Positions 1 to 12,315 of a stretch of DNA of 60,000 bases are shown piece after piece. Position 1 is the stretch's first letter. Each line of letters opens with the position of its first letter. A program made the translations under genes and the position numbers. Source of the DNA: Antedon mediterranea (Eukaryota > Echinodermata > Crinoidea > Comatulida > Antedonidae); NCBI RefSeq assembly GCF_964355755.1, contig NC_092675.1, positions 69,001 to 129,000 of the forward strand, written 5' to 3'. The notes beneath the pieces are model-generated. The model saw nothing but the letters and a program-made list of their open reading frames with translations, was not told where the DNA came from and did not search any database.

Positions 1-1104
1 ATTCGTATAGCCGTTGATTACGTTTGGAATATAATATGCAAATAGCATTACCTTTGTCAAGGAGGATATGTTTTATTACTAGTGTATGTGTTTAAAATAA
101 ACGATAGAAAAGCGCCATCACATTATTATAATATTTCAAATGTGAAATTCCAAAACAAAATATTGAGTCACGTACATAATATTAAATTCCCGTTATTTAA
201 TTTGAGAGATCGAGTTTAAATTTGAGTAATAAATCATATTTAGTAATTAAAAGAGTTAGGCCTACCAGTGTGGGGTCTTTAAACTGAGGCATAGAGTACC
301 TTAATGAGATATTTTTAATTAGAAAAAAAATGAAACTGTGTTGTAGGTTGATGACATGATACAAGATGTTATTATTAAAAAGAGTTGAACCAACCTCCTT
401 CAAATGTACTTCCTAATATAAACATTGAACAAAATACGATATTAAAACACCCATTGTATGCCGTTTTAGTATAAATACTAATCGCCTCTCGATCGTTCAA
501 CCTCTCCCACACGACATATATTTCCAATTCTGTTAATTAACATTCTATTATTAAGTTTCTCTTTTTGATTTAATTTGATTTAAGTCGTCTAAAGATTCGT
601 CGAAACCGATTTAATCATATATGATAATGTTCTATGCGTGGTTGTTGTAGAACATGTTGTGGTTGCTATTAATTTACATAACATGTATTTATTTTGGCAA
701 AGTTTGATGTTACCTTTGAATTCCTCCATGTTTGAATAGACTTCTTGTTTTCATATTGTCGACTTCTAAGAGGTACAGGATACACTTGATATGTTAAGAC
801 TAAACTTGCCCCAAGTCTGTTAGTTCATGGAGTATTGTTTACTACATGGTTAGTTATTGTCTTTTACATTCCAGTCGGCGTTTCGATATTTGTATACAGC
901 TGGAAGTTTTATACGTATGACTATCTATACTAACTATAGCGTAGAGATGTCACATATAAACATTATTATTATTAAATTTACAGTTTTCAGGTAAATATAA
1001 TATTATGTGACCTTAAAATGGTATATTTTTGTTAGGCGGACAATATAGCTTTAAAGATCAACGGCATATTAATTTAATAAAGGCTTACTTTCTGATAGAG
1101 GTGT
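1..1104. other. AT-rich stretch without a recognised gene
   Basis: Only short, low-complexity open frames are present, with no domain-like sequence, no convincing splice-flanked coding exon and no long inverted repeat. It runs directly into the minisatellite that starts near 1105. Intergenic DNA is the simplest reading. Confidence 0.5.
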
Positions 1105-2585
1105 GTTCAAACAAATAATAAACGTTTGATGGGTAGACTATTTCAAATAATGAACGTTGGATGGGTTGACTATTTAAAATAATGAACGTTGGATGGGTAG
1201 ACTATTTCAAATAATGAACGTTGGATGGGTAGACTATTTCAAATAATGAACGTTGGATGAGTATACTATTTCAAATAATGAACGTTGGATGGGTTAGACT
1301 ATTTCAAATAATGAACGTTGGATGGGTAGACTATTTCAAATAATGAACGTTGGATGGGTAGACTATTTCAAATAATGAACGTTGGATGGGTAGACTATTT
1401 CAAATAATGAACGTTTGATGGGTTAGACTATTTCAAATAATGAACGTTGGATGAGTAGACTATTTCAAATAATGAACGTTGGATGGGTTAGACTATTTCA
1501 AATAATGAACGTTGGATGGGTAGACTATTTCAAATAATGAACGTTGGATGGGTAGACTATTTCAAATAATGAACGTTGGATGGGTAGACTATTTCAAATA
1601 ATGAACGTTGGATGGGTAGACTATTTCAAATAATGAACGTTGGATGGGTAGACTATTTCAAATAATGAACGTTGGATGGGTAGACTATTTCAAATAATGA
1701 ACGTTGGATGGGTAGACTATTTCAAATAATGAACGTTGGATGGGTAGACTATTTCAAATAATGAACGTTGGATGGGTAGACTATTTCAAATAATGAACGT
1801 TGGATGGGTAGACTATTTCAAATAATGAACGTTTGATGGGTAGACTATTTCAAATAATGAACGTTGGATGAGTATACTATTTCAAATAATGAACGTTGGA
1901 TGGGTAGACTATTTCAAATAATGAACGTTGGATGGGTAGACTATTTCAAATAATGAACGTTGGATGGGTAGACTATTTCAAATAATGAACGTTGGATGGG
2001 TAGACTATTTCAAATAATGAACGTTGGATGGGTAGACTATTTCCAATAATGAACGTTGGATGGGTAGACTATTTCAAATAATGAACGTTGGATGGGTAGA
2101 CTATTTCAAATAATGAACGTTGGATGGGTAGACTATTTCAAATAATGAACGTTGGATGGGTAGACTATTTCAAATAATGAACGTTGGATGGGTAGACTAT
2201 TTCAAATAATGAACGTTGGATGGGTAGACTATTTCAAATAATGAACGTTGGATGGGTAGACTATTTCAAATAATGAACGTTGGATGAGTAGACTATTTCC
2301 AATAATGAACGTTGGATGGGTAGACTATTTCAAATAATGAACGTTGGATGGGTAGACTATTTCAAATAATGAACGTTTGATGGGTTAGACTATTTCAAAT
2401 AATGAACGTTGGATGGGTAGACTATTTCAAATAATGAACGTTGGATGGGTAGACTATTTCAAATAATGAACGTTGGATGGGTAGACTATTTCAAATAATG
2501 AACGTTGGATGGGTAGACTATTTCAAATAATGAACGTTGGATGGGTAGACTATTTCAAATAATGAACGTTGGATGGGTAGAATAT
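1105..2585. repeat. 32-bp minisatellite, about 46 tandem copies
   Basis: A unit of 32 bp containing the core aatgaacgttggatgggtag repeats head to tail for almost 1.5 kb. Most copies are identical. Variants are a 33-bp form with an extra T (gggtt), gatgagta forms near 1256, 1452, 1868 and 2285, gtttgatggg forms near 1413, 1830 and 2366, and tttccaat forms near 2041 and 2297. The low divergence points to recent expansion or homogenisation. No long open frame crosses it and no array-associated gene was seen. Confidence 0.97.
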
Positions 2586-3044
2586 TTTCATTCGCTGATC
2601 GCCTGACTGTCCTATATTTAACAAGGTGTAATAGATCTGTCAATGTTTCAACTTATGAAAACTCAAAAACATTCATTATTTGTATAGAATTACTGTAATA
2701 TACACCAATTTAAATATTATGCGCATGCGTGATGATGTTTCTAGAATGTACTGTAAGCAATAGGTTAGTTTGCTAGGTTGTTAGATGAGTGTACTTTACT
2801 GAATCAAATATATTCACGTTCATTTTTTATATTACATGCACTACCTGTTATAAAGCTGTGATAACATTTAATACTTGATATGCTAATTACAGGCAGTGCC
2901 ATAGTGTTTAATGTTTATTTTTTTATACAATATTGCAACCACATTAATAAAACTCTATGCTAGGCCTCCTACTTGTTTTCAGAAAGTGAACATCATCAAT
3001 ACCCTGGTGCTAAGGGTTATATACACTTCATATATAGATGATAA

Positions 3045-3283
3045 AAGCCTGTTGCATTAACGCGAATTGAACATACATGGAAGTAATGACGCATGCGCAC
3101 ATAAACTGGCATTTATTTGCGTATTTGCTTTGCAAATATTTGCGCGAATTTAACATCATTGAGATCGCTGTACGTTGTTTTTTTTTATGTGGTAATGGAG
3201 TACATAAAAATAATTAATACGCGTGCGCACATAAATAGACATTTGAATCGCGTGAATAATTTCGTCTAGTGGAAACAAGGCTT
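3045..3283. mobile_element. Candidate MITE with imperfect terminal inverted repeats
   Basis: The left end (aaagcctgttgcattaacgc) and the reverse complement of the right end (aagccttgtttccactagac) match imperfectly over about 25 bases. The inside is richer in CpG than its surroundings and has two copies of a subterminal motif, cgcatgcgcacataaa near 3091 and cgcgtgcgcacataaa near 3222. No coding capacity. A clear target duplication was not found, so the borders are approximate. Confidence 0.4.
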
Positions 3284-6200
3284 AATTTCGATGTTCAAAA
3301 GTACCATATTCGATTTCGTTTAATATCATTAATTTTACGACGAAAATTAGCTGGAAAAGCCAGAGCATTGTCGTGTTGTACGGACATCGGAGTACTTTAC
3401 TCTATAGGAAGATCATGTCCTTAATAATATGTATCTCTAACTCTAATGTTAACTATTATAATTAATGAATCCATTACAATTTTGCAAACGATACCTATAT
3501 TGAAAATGTTGTTTAACTATTGTGTCACGACAAATAAAATTAATTATTGCTATAAGAATTGTAAATGTATTAGACACATTCACAAGCGTGTTCAGTGTGA
3601 AGATGCACAATATGATGTTTTGAAACTATTAGGCCTGATGCGGTTTATTCGTATTGCGCTAAAAGTAAGACACCGCATCTAATTACGTAAGCGATAAACG
3701 GCATGCGAACACATCTTTTGTTCTAGTAATTGTTTGAACTAGTTACTATCATCAAGTCATGTGCCGATTAATTTCAAAATGTCATTCACCCTTTATAGCT
3801 GGAATTAGAAAACTATTCCCAGAAGGCTTGTCGCGTGATCATAAACATGATTAACAGACTTACTTTATTAAGTAACGGACTCTTAATATCTTTATTTAAA
3901 TCAAGAATTTTTTTTTAAATTTAAGAGGTTTTTGTATATTTATTTTTTAAGTTTTAGAACGAATTAATTTCCCGCAAATGCAAATATTAAGAACGAGAAA
4001 TGCCTTCATTGGTTTAGTTTACCTCTCTTCCTTTCCCAAATATTAATGTTTTATGGTAAAATCGGGCATGCTAATTCCGGTATATCTCATTTAAATTAAA
4101 ATCTAACTAATATTTCACCTTTATTTTAGAATGAAAATGTCTTCCCTTGTTTCTTAATCCATGCCCTGTTCCATTGTCTTCAAAACATCTTTTAACGATG
4201 ACAATAAAGCGATGTTCTTTGTGAAATTCAACATGTATAATCGGATCGTCTGAGAACGGTATTCTTACTTACATAAGCTACAAGAAATTGCAATACTCAT
4301 TCGGTTAAATAACTATCTATCAATATTCAGAATAGCCGAAGCACACGTCTAAACATAAATTTACAGTGTCCTTAAAATGATTTAAGAAAATTTACTATGC
4401 TAAGCAACCTAATACTTTATCATCAGTTTAAGATATTCGCGATTGAATGCTTCTGTGAGTTTAATTTCCCATTTGATTTGTTAAATTACGCAGCACACTG
4501 TCTTAGGTATATAGGCCATGAGATCAAGTGGTCGAAGGGAACCCTCAGGTTACTCATTAAAATGCATAATTTAATTGGATCGGGAGTTAATTGCTCATGT
4601 GTTTTAAACGGTTATTCACATATATCTTATGTAATATACAACAATTAATGTGAAACATCTGTGTTGCTATAAATAGATTATGTGATAGACGTTATAAAAC
4701 ATGTGTGTTCATTCGTCCTTCTCGATTTCCTTCATTTGTCTGTCCAACTCACTTTTCGTTCTTTCATTCGATCCCCATAATATTTAAAATGTAAATTGAT
4801 GGGTAATAAATGATATAATGAAATGTGTTTGTAATCAATGATTTAACATTCACACCGCCAAGCAGCAATACTAAAAATATTAAAATGTGAAAACGGGAAA
4901 ATGATAGGAGGGTTACAAACTCGATTTGTATATAAGGTGTAATTTGCATGCTATAGAAATGAAATGATACGCTAAAGGCATGCTTTAAAACAAAAAATGT
5001 ATAAATAAAATGGAAAATATTGCATACTGGTTTTATTGTTGATAAGGGGTACAAACTCTTCTGTGTATAAAGGTGTAATGAAGGCACCGCATTATTTTAC
5101 TCTCACTTCAGGGCGTTTAACTTTCAATGTACGTTACATTTTTTTATGTGCAAATGAAAAGACATGTTGTTTTTATCTTAAACCGTAGCCAATGGAGCAA
5201 GGAAGAGAAACCAGCAATCCGTATATACTATTATTACTATCTAAGTTTAATAATAGCTATACTGTCTGAGGTAACATTATAAAGGTATTTATTCCTACTG
5301 AACAGGCCACCAAGGTTAAATATACCGGTAAACTGATAGAAGATCAATGTTCGATTATTGCATTATTATTGTTTGTTTGTTTGTAGATGTTTTTACCACA
5401 TACAACAACATTACAGTCATGCATTTGTATCAATTTTAGAACTAAGACATTAGGCCTAAGGTCTGTATAATGGTGGTCAATTTTTATTTGTTATGGAATT
5501 AAATATTGAAAACGTTATGTTTCACTGTAATACGAAAGGTTAAAATCGATGTATCAGTTGGATTTCAACTTCCTAGAGGTTTATTGGCAAAGCTTCAAGT
5601 ATGATTTACTCTTTGTTGGTTGGTGACACTCACAACCTTTTAATACCCACAAATCATAGTGCTAATTGCCAAATAATTTTGTAAACATATAATTATATAT
5701 TTTGTTTATAGCTTCACTTCATATATACTTAAGCATTTTCAATTAGATGGTAATTAAATAATGATTTAATATGTCATTCTAGGTCGTGAGGATTTGGGGA
5801 ATAGGTAGTAACATAACATATTACACACAACTAAAGCCTAGCTGTATTTGACAGTAATACATGGTTTACCGTGCATTATGAAAGAAAAAAGGGGAAATTG
5901 GGCAAACTAGGAGAGGCCTACACAGGAGTAATATACACCAGGATGGTGTCGTAAACCATAACCTAATCTTCAACAATATTCTATAACTGTCTACATATTA
6001 ATTAGACAAGGTGGCAATATTACATCATACGTAACACAATGCTTAATTACATTAAATACAATCGATAATTACAACACAAAATCTGTTATTGATTCGACAT
6101 TAAAATATCTTTAAACACTTTTATGGCGGAGCTTTCCAAAATGTATTTATTAAGTGCTTGCTAGTTGTGTGAGTCTATTATTAATATTCATTAGTTTTCT

Positions 6201-6779
6201 AGTAACCTGACCTTTATTATAAGAGTGCTATAAACTCTTGTGCTATCTTGTTAGTTCGGTAAGAGGCTTTAGCGATTCGATCAAATGTAGCGAATACTCA
6301 AGAGAATCTATACAGAAGTCAGCCGATTAAACAGAATTAATATTAAATGCAATATCAATCCTTATTTGATTTTCTGGGGTTTTTATAGGCAAGATATCTG
6401 ATATTTAACAATTTATATATTCCATTATGATGTTAAAATAAAAATCAAATCACAAAAAAGAAACTTGGGATTTACATAACACAATAAAAATGGCAAAGAT
6501 CAATATACACATATAAAGACAAAAACACATTTACCAATTAGATATCAAAAATATATGGTTGAAGAATTATCTTTAAATTACTAATTAACTGTGTAAAACA
6601 AATAGATGTCTAGCATATGTACACATTTTAAAATGCTGGGAGATGTATGCATTCCAAGGAATATGAAGCAGCCTATACAGTAGAAGCAGACTACGTTTAA
6701 ATACCACCTACAATTAAGAAGGTTTTTATACATAATAACTAAAAGAATATTCTTAAAATAATATTATAATAGATTATAC

Positions 6780-6975
6780 ATTTTCTGTCAAGTGTATAAC
6801 AAAATATACGAAAATTAATGAAAAAAGGAGTAATACAGAATTCATATATGTAAAAATGTTACTTATGAACTGTAACGACATTTACAAGTTAAATAATACG
6901 ATTTTATGTAATATGAGATAATATGAATGTGAATAAAAGTGGTGTTTGCGCCACAAAAGAGAGAAAAAAAAAGAT
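6780..6975 (+). repeat. Dispersed repeat, copy 1
   Basis: This stretch matches, in opposite orientation, the sequence near 28855-29020. Shared blocks include aaaagtggtgtttgcgccac (about 6937-6956; here gtttgcgcc, in the other copy gtttacgcc) and the run attaatgaaaaaaggag. The two copies lie about 22 kb apart, the second in an intron of the EGF gene. Probably an uncharacterised non-autonomous repeat; no terminal repeats were identified. Confidence 0.55.
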
Positions 6976-7276
6976 TATACATTTTAATAATGAACAAAAT
7001 GCAAGAGTTGGTTAAATGTATGTGTATTATAATTACTTGAATAACAATACAGTTTCAAAAATTGGTGAAGTATATTTAGAATTACAATCCTATATAGATT
7101 TTAAGATTTCAATAAATGCTTAGAAATGGTATAAACTACGATTAAACAAATTATATTATCTTCTATACTCTCTGCCTCAATTTGTATGTATAGACACGAG
7201 AATATTCCTTTAAGATCCAAATTAATTCGAATTTTGAATTAAAAGATCCTCGCAACCTAAGCATAATTGTCCTATA

Positions 7277-7313
7277 CTAGATGGTACGCTCGCTTCGCTC
7301 GCGTACCATCTAG
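7277..7313. repeat. GC-rich hairpin, 13-bp perfect arms
   Basis: The arms ctagatggtacgc and gcgtaccatctag flank an 11-base loop of alternating cgctt/cgctc character. It stands out in AT-rich DNA. It may be the fused ends of a decayed DNA transposon or an extruding palindrome. No terminator role is implied. Confidence 0.6.
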
Positions 7314-8012
7314 GTCGTGCCCACAGATGGTTCTCGAATACATAATAATTTCAGCGTTAAAAAACTGACGATTTCAAATGTACGTACAATAATACATGTC
7401 GTTTACACAGGAACGAATATATAGACACTGATTTATGTACTCAACAAAAATTAGCACCCTGGGAATTACTTCCGAAAGAGAAACTTGTCAAAAAATGAGA
7501 CCAATTGTTTAAGTCAAATTTAAACAAACTTAATTTGTGTTTTGAAATAATAATGTAACATTAGGGTTGAGGGATGGGGAAGAGGATGGGTGCAAAGAGG
7601 AACAATTTTTAAATATATTCTTTATCCATTTAGTAACAAAATATTAATTGTTTTCATGTTTTAAAAATAATATACCACTAAACACAGTAAAACATTGCGA
7701 TGTAATACTTTGTTGAAACTATCAGTATCACTGTCCTAGTAGATTGAAATAGCAGTACATGTAACGATACATCACTACGACGTGTATGTTTATATAATGT
7801 AAAACAATTTGTGAAAACCACCTCTATTCGGGGAAAATCATAAAGTCGATTTAATCGTCAATAAATATTAAATTATCTAACTCAACTGAATTAGTAGGCC
7901 TAATTGTTTTCAATTGTTTCTTAGAGCCAAGTCATACTTAAGTTGGTTCCTACCCTACCCACCAAAGTTGTTTTGCGTTTATGATGCACCGTAGGCATAT
8001 CAAGCTCTACAA

Positions 8013-8385
8013 TACGGGGCGCCGTTTGGGACATTGCTAATTTTGTCGAAATATTACAATTTTGTCTACACATAATTAATTTTGTCAATACAAAATTCAT
8101 TTTGTCAACACAAAATTCATTTTGTATTGACAAAATTCATTTTGTGTTGACAAAATGTATTCTGTGTGGACAAAATTCATTTTGTCTCGACAAAATTAAT
8201 TCTATGTAAACAAAAGTCATTCTGTGTAGACAAAATTAATTCTGTGTTGACAAAATTAATTTTGTGTAGACAAAATTCATTCTGTAACGACAAAAATCAT
8301 TTTGTGGCGACAAAATTCATTCTGTAATGAAAATTCTGTGTAGACAAAATTCATTTTGTCGCGACAAAATAAATTTTGTTAGCCT
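8013..8385 (+). repeat. Left inverted arm of the foldback element
   Basis: The arm is a tandem array of near-palindromic units such as gacaaaattcattttgtc, each able to form a small hairpin, so it has both internal dyads and a full-length partner arm at 10391-10722. Unit spacing and sequence vary (tgtg, tctc, taac substitutions), which indicates age or repeated rearrangement. Confidence 0.85.
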
Positions 8386-8447
8386 AGCCTACTCAAGCGT
8401 GGGACAAAACGTTTTTTAAAACATTTTGTCCCACGCTTGAGTAGGCT
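8386..8447. repeat. Perfect 24-bp inverted repeat next to the left arm
   Basis: 8386-8409 is exactly reverse-complementary to 8424-8447, with a 14-base spacer. The arm reads agcctactcaagcgtgggac followed by aaaa. Because the arm also ends in the gacaaaa motif of the array, it seems to be part of the foldback architecture, possibly the end of a second nested element. No transcription-termination role is suggested. Confidence 0.9.
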
Positions 8448-10390
8448 CGGTTTTAACATTTAAATTAGAAGGCGGAGTTTAAACGTAAAAAGGGCAAGAC
8501 AGGGTGAAGCTATAAATGATGACAGCGCGCGAATCTTTGACATTTGTTATTGGTTCAGTTATTATGGCTGAGCATGCCTCCGTCTCAATTGCTATCATAT
8601 TAATCTATTTTATAATATCAGGGACCCCTGAAAATATCAGATATGATCAGTATTCATACTTTGACAATTTAATATCTACGTCGTCAGTAATAATTATTAT
8701 TATAATGTATTCTATATTAAAAAATCGGAAAATGGTTTTTATAGAGCCCTGCTTATTATACTTAAGTAAAATTGTAGTAATGGGGCTATTTAAAATTTTG
8801 TCGTTTAAAATATTATTTATTATTCTTATAAAATGTATATACTTTATTTTAAAATTAAAGATGTATTGTCTCCCAAAATCATGAAAAATAAAGATTTTTA
8901 AAATCGGACTTTGAATAGGCCATTATGCAGTTTTAATGAAGTTGTTCACTTCCATAAGAAAAAAGAACGGGGAAAAATTATTTCACCTATAAAAAGACAA
9001 AATAAACAGTTAAATTACCCAAAAACTCATTGGCTTCCAGACAATTTGACCATTTTTTGCTTTAAATTACATTTTTTTCAGGTAAATAATTTTTTTTCAG
9101 ACCTAATTTTTTGTGAAAGTGAATAACTATTATGTGACATTAAAATAACATATTCAACAAAAAGATTTAAAAAAAACATTTTTTCAGGGGACAATATATC
9201 TTTAAGATAATAATAGTCATTGCAGAAATAATGATGCTGAAAGCTGTCCATTATTTGAAAAAAAAACATAGAACTGACTACAAAAGATTGCTCACGTTAG
9301 TTTTATATAACAGTCATCCACCCTGCGAAACCTAATAACCTTTAACCTACAGTAGTAAGTAGGCCAGGTAGCCTACGTTGGCTAGGTTACAGGACTGATT
9401 GCCCATAAAACATTCGATGTATAAATATCAACACCCCAGACAGTGTAATAATGACCTTTCCAGACCGAAAACCATTCTGCCCGAAATTACGATACTCTCT
9501 CGATACAACTCCATATTTTATTAGTGGAAATGCATTTTTATTTAACATCAATCTTATCAAGCCAGCCAAAGACTGAATACGTACATTAAAAGTACAAAGA
9601 ACAATGTAAAAATAAACAATTATTTGCAATTAGCAATGTATAATAAATAAAATCAACCATGGAGAAGGTGGAAAGAATATATACACTGCCATGGGAATGG
9701 ATACTTGAGAGGCGCCATATGTCAGTTGTGTGAACACCCATATAACTATCTGGTCAAAGTTGAATTATATCTTTCGAGGGTGTAAATATATAATAATATG
9801 CAACCGAGAGTAAAATTAAATTTAACTTTTTAACGACAATTTGCAATATCATAATCTATGGCGTACCAAACTGTCATTTATTTAGGCAACTAAAATATCT
9901 TAGTTTTTAATAGATGTAGTTAGTTTACATAGATCTTAGGTTCCAATAGAGATATATCCCTGTTTATAACCAAGATATCTTTTCAATAGATATCTCTATT
10001 ATTCCAATTAGAGACAATTAATATATGTCTTAAGAGATATTTCATAGTTTTGTTCCCTTGAGTTAGGCCTATTAGCAATTTAGTATTCCTATCAAATAAA
10101 CTTGGTAGGCCTATAGACGACGCAATTCCCATGAGAATAAATAGGCCTATACTAACTATTATATTAAAATAAATGTATTAACTAAAATCATTTCATTACT
10201 ACTCAACTTATCAGATGTTATCGTAAATAGTGTTGTCATTTTCTTAATCAATATTATCGGTATCGATATAAATCTTCAACCCTCTTTAATATTTATTACC
10301 AAAATTGGTAGGCATATAGGGCTACGCGTTATACATCAGTATAAACTGTACTTATACTCGACGCAAAGTATTCAAGTTCCATATTAGACT
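8448..10390. other. Interior of the foldback element
   Basis: About 1.9 kb of AT-rich DNA. The longest frame on the plus strand (8516-8884) encodes a hydrophobic, low-complexity 122-residue sequence with no family resemblance and no supporting features, so it is not called a gene. No DDE or helicase motifs were seen. The element therefore appears non-autonomous. Confidence 0.55.
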
Positions 10391-10722
10391 GAAATGAATT
10401 TTGTCTACACAGAATGAATTTTGTCTACACAGAATGAATTTTGTCTACACAGAATAATTTTTGTCTACACAGAATACATTTTGTCGCCACAAAATGAATT
10501 TTGTCCACACAGAATTAATTTTGTCTACACAGAATTAATTTTGTCCACACAGAATTAATTTTGTCGAGACAAAATGAAGTTTGTCAAGACAAAATTAATT
10601 TTGTCCACACAAAATAAATTTTGTGTTGAACAAAATGAATTTTGTATTGACAAAATTAATTATGTGTAGACAAAATTGTAATATTTCGACAAAATTAGCA
10701 ATGTCCCATACGGCGCCCCGTA
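10391..10722 (-). repeat. Right inverted arm of the foldback element
   Basis: The array starts at gaatgaattttgtctacaca and repeats this roughly 20-bp unit about fifteen times before ending in the unique sequence that mirrors the left end (aattagcaatgtcccatacg, then gcgccccgta). The outermost part matches the left arm reverse-complemented almost base for base; the inner units differ more. Confidence 0.85.
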
Positions 10723-12315
10723 CTACTATGTCTTTACAACGCTACTCATGCCAGTGAGAGGGAAGGGTGATGATATGGGTGGTTTAACTGCAATAATAAA
10801 GATTTGTACATACTATACGGCGACTGAAACCATTATCCGTCTAAAAAAATTTATATCCAACCTCTGCAGCACAGATTGAAAAAAAAATGGATCGAATTTC
10901 TGTTATGAGTATAGAGTACTTTCCTTTACGACGCCTGAGGGAATAGACACTTGTGGAACGACACAGAGATTGGAATGTTCCATTCATCGCAAATCAATAC
11001 ATTTGTATAAACGTATATTAAATCTATCAAAATAGTATTTTTTTAAGAAAATCGGCCTGTCTTCAACATTATGATACTGTACTCGAGCTGTTCAACGGGT
11101 TTTCAGCTATTAAAAACAATTATCGTAGGAGGAGATAGGAAAATGCGAAGCCTCCTCGCATTTTTGTGGCGGGTATTTTTCAAGACGGACATCCATTAGA
11201 CAGTGTATACCACGATCGGAAAACACCCCTATTTGGGGCAAATCGTTGAACCTAAATTCGTTTTAATCGTCAATAACTAATTATCTAACATAATTTAATT
11301 AGTAAACAGGGTTACATCAGGTGGTTAAAATCAGTACCGAAAGTACGAACCAACTTTATATAACCATCGAGTAAAAATTCTAAAAGTAAGGTGCGATTTA
11401 CCGAATTTTGCCCTTACGTAAATTTATATATAGATTACCAGGGTATTAATAATGTGATAATCCATTTTAAGTAGGCCCAGTGAAACATGAATTATGATAT
11501 ACAATAGAAATATTGAACACATTATACCTGAATAATCCTCAACAATGCGTTACCCATGTCAAATAATTTGTCATTCACTTGTGAATGTCATTCTGCAATT
11601 GGTTAACACAAATGTTTTATTCGGAAATATCTTGATTCGGTTTGCTAGTGCTAATAAATAATAATTGTTAAATATGACCATAATTATATTTGTTAAATGG
11701 CTTTTAAAATTGCGTCAAAACACAATTTAACCAGAAATCGGAAGAACACAGAAAAAATACAAGTATAAATCATATAAATAATGCTGGGTTCTCAAAAACA
11801 TTGTGCCCTAAAGGTCTCAAACCACGTGATCGATTGATTGACAATCACTTTAAAATAAGCCATGAAAATAACGGGGTTTTGTCCTTTGCTAACAACTATG
11901 GCAATAGATATCTATGAAAGTTCTTTGTTTTTTTTTAAAATCCTGTATCACTTTTGTTAATGTTATTTTCTTATATTTTGTACATAATTTAGTTTAAGTT
12001 TCCTTAATTAGGCCTATTTAAATAAAATCATTTCTTTCTTCTTTTTTTTAAACTTTTATTTTACTTACTCTGGACACACCTTCATTCAAGAAGTGTGCCA
12101 CTGTTTAAAAAATGTAGCTTCCAAATAAATTATTATATAATTATTATCTTTAGTTAAGTTTAATATCCACCTCCACCACCTCCGGGTCATCCCATAGGCA
12201 GGTGCGACCATCACATGAGTTATCAGTCTGTAACCTTAGGCCTAGCTACCTGCGTCTGTCAATTTGATTGGTCTGTATTGACAAATTATTATTATTTACT
12301 ATTTTACAGATAACA
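10723..12315. other. Sequence upstream of the RET-like gene
   Basis: No coding exon was recognised. 11217-11300 resembles 7812-7895 in direct orientation, so related sequence lies on both sides of the foldback element. The stretch 12290-12315 ends in a pyrimidine-poor ttttacag just before the start codon, so an upstream non-coding exon may splice here. A promoter was not identified. Confidence 0.4.

Larger units (their letters stand above)
2586..8012. other. Intergenic AT-rich DNA, no supported gene
   Basis: No open frame here looks like protein: those present are short and rich in codons expected from AT-rich DNA. Apart from a candidate small DNA element at 3045-3283, a dispersed repeat at 6780-6975 and a GC-rich hairpin at 7277-7313, nothing was recognised. 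Isolated small exons or regulatory DNA of the downstream gene could be hidden here. Confidence 0.5.
8013..10722. mobile_element. Foldback-type transposable element with long repetitive inverted ends
   Basis: The outer ends are inverted copies: tacggggcgccgt at 8013, and the same sequence reverse-complemented ending at 10722. The match continues inward through ggacattgctaattttgtcg and a run of short palindromic units. The left arm (8013-8385) and right arm (10391-10722) are both built of roughly 20-bp units of the form attttgtc(n)gacaaaat or its cacagaat variants. About 2 kb of AT-rich sequence lies between them without a recognisable transposase. Structured, repetitive inverted ends around a variable centre are the hallmark of Foldback elements. 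The flanks share only ctac (8007-8010 and 10723-10726), so the target duplication is uncertain. Confidence 0.7.

Noticed and set aside
1105-2585. CRISPR array or coding repeat
   Set aside because: Units abut directly with no spacers and mixed 32/33-bp lengths break any reading frame.
8516-8884. 122-codon open frame inside the foldback element
   Set aside because: Hydrophobic, low-complexity sequence typical of AT-rich DNA, with no domain, no splice support and no recognisable transposase feature.
8013-10722. CRISPR-like array, because of regularly spaced short repeats
   Set aside because: Units are contiguous palindromes without unique spacers, arranged as two inverted arrays, and the context is a eukaryotic genome.
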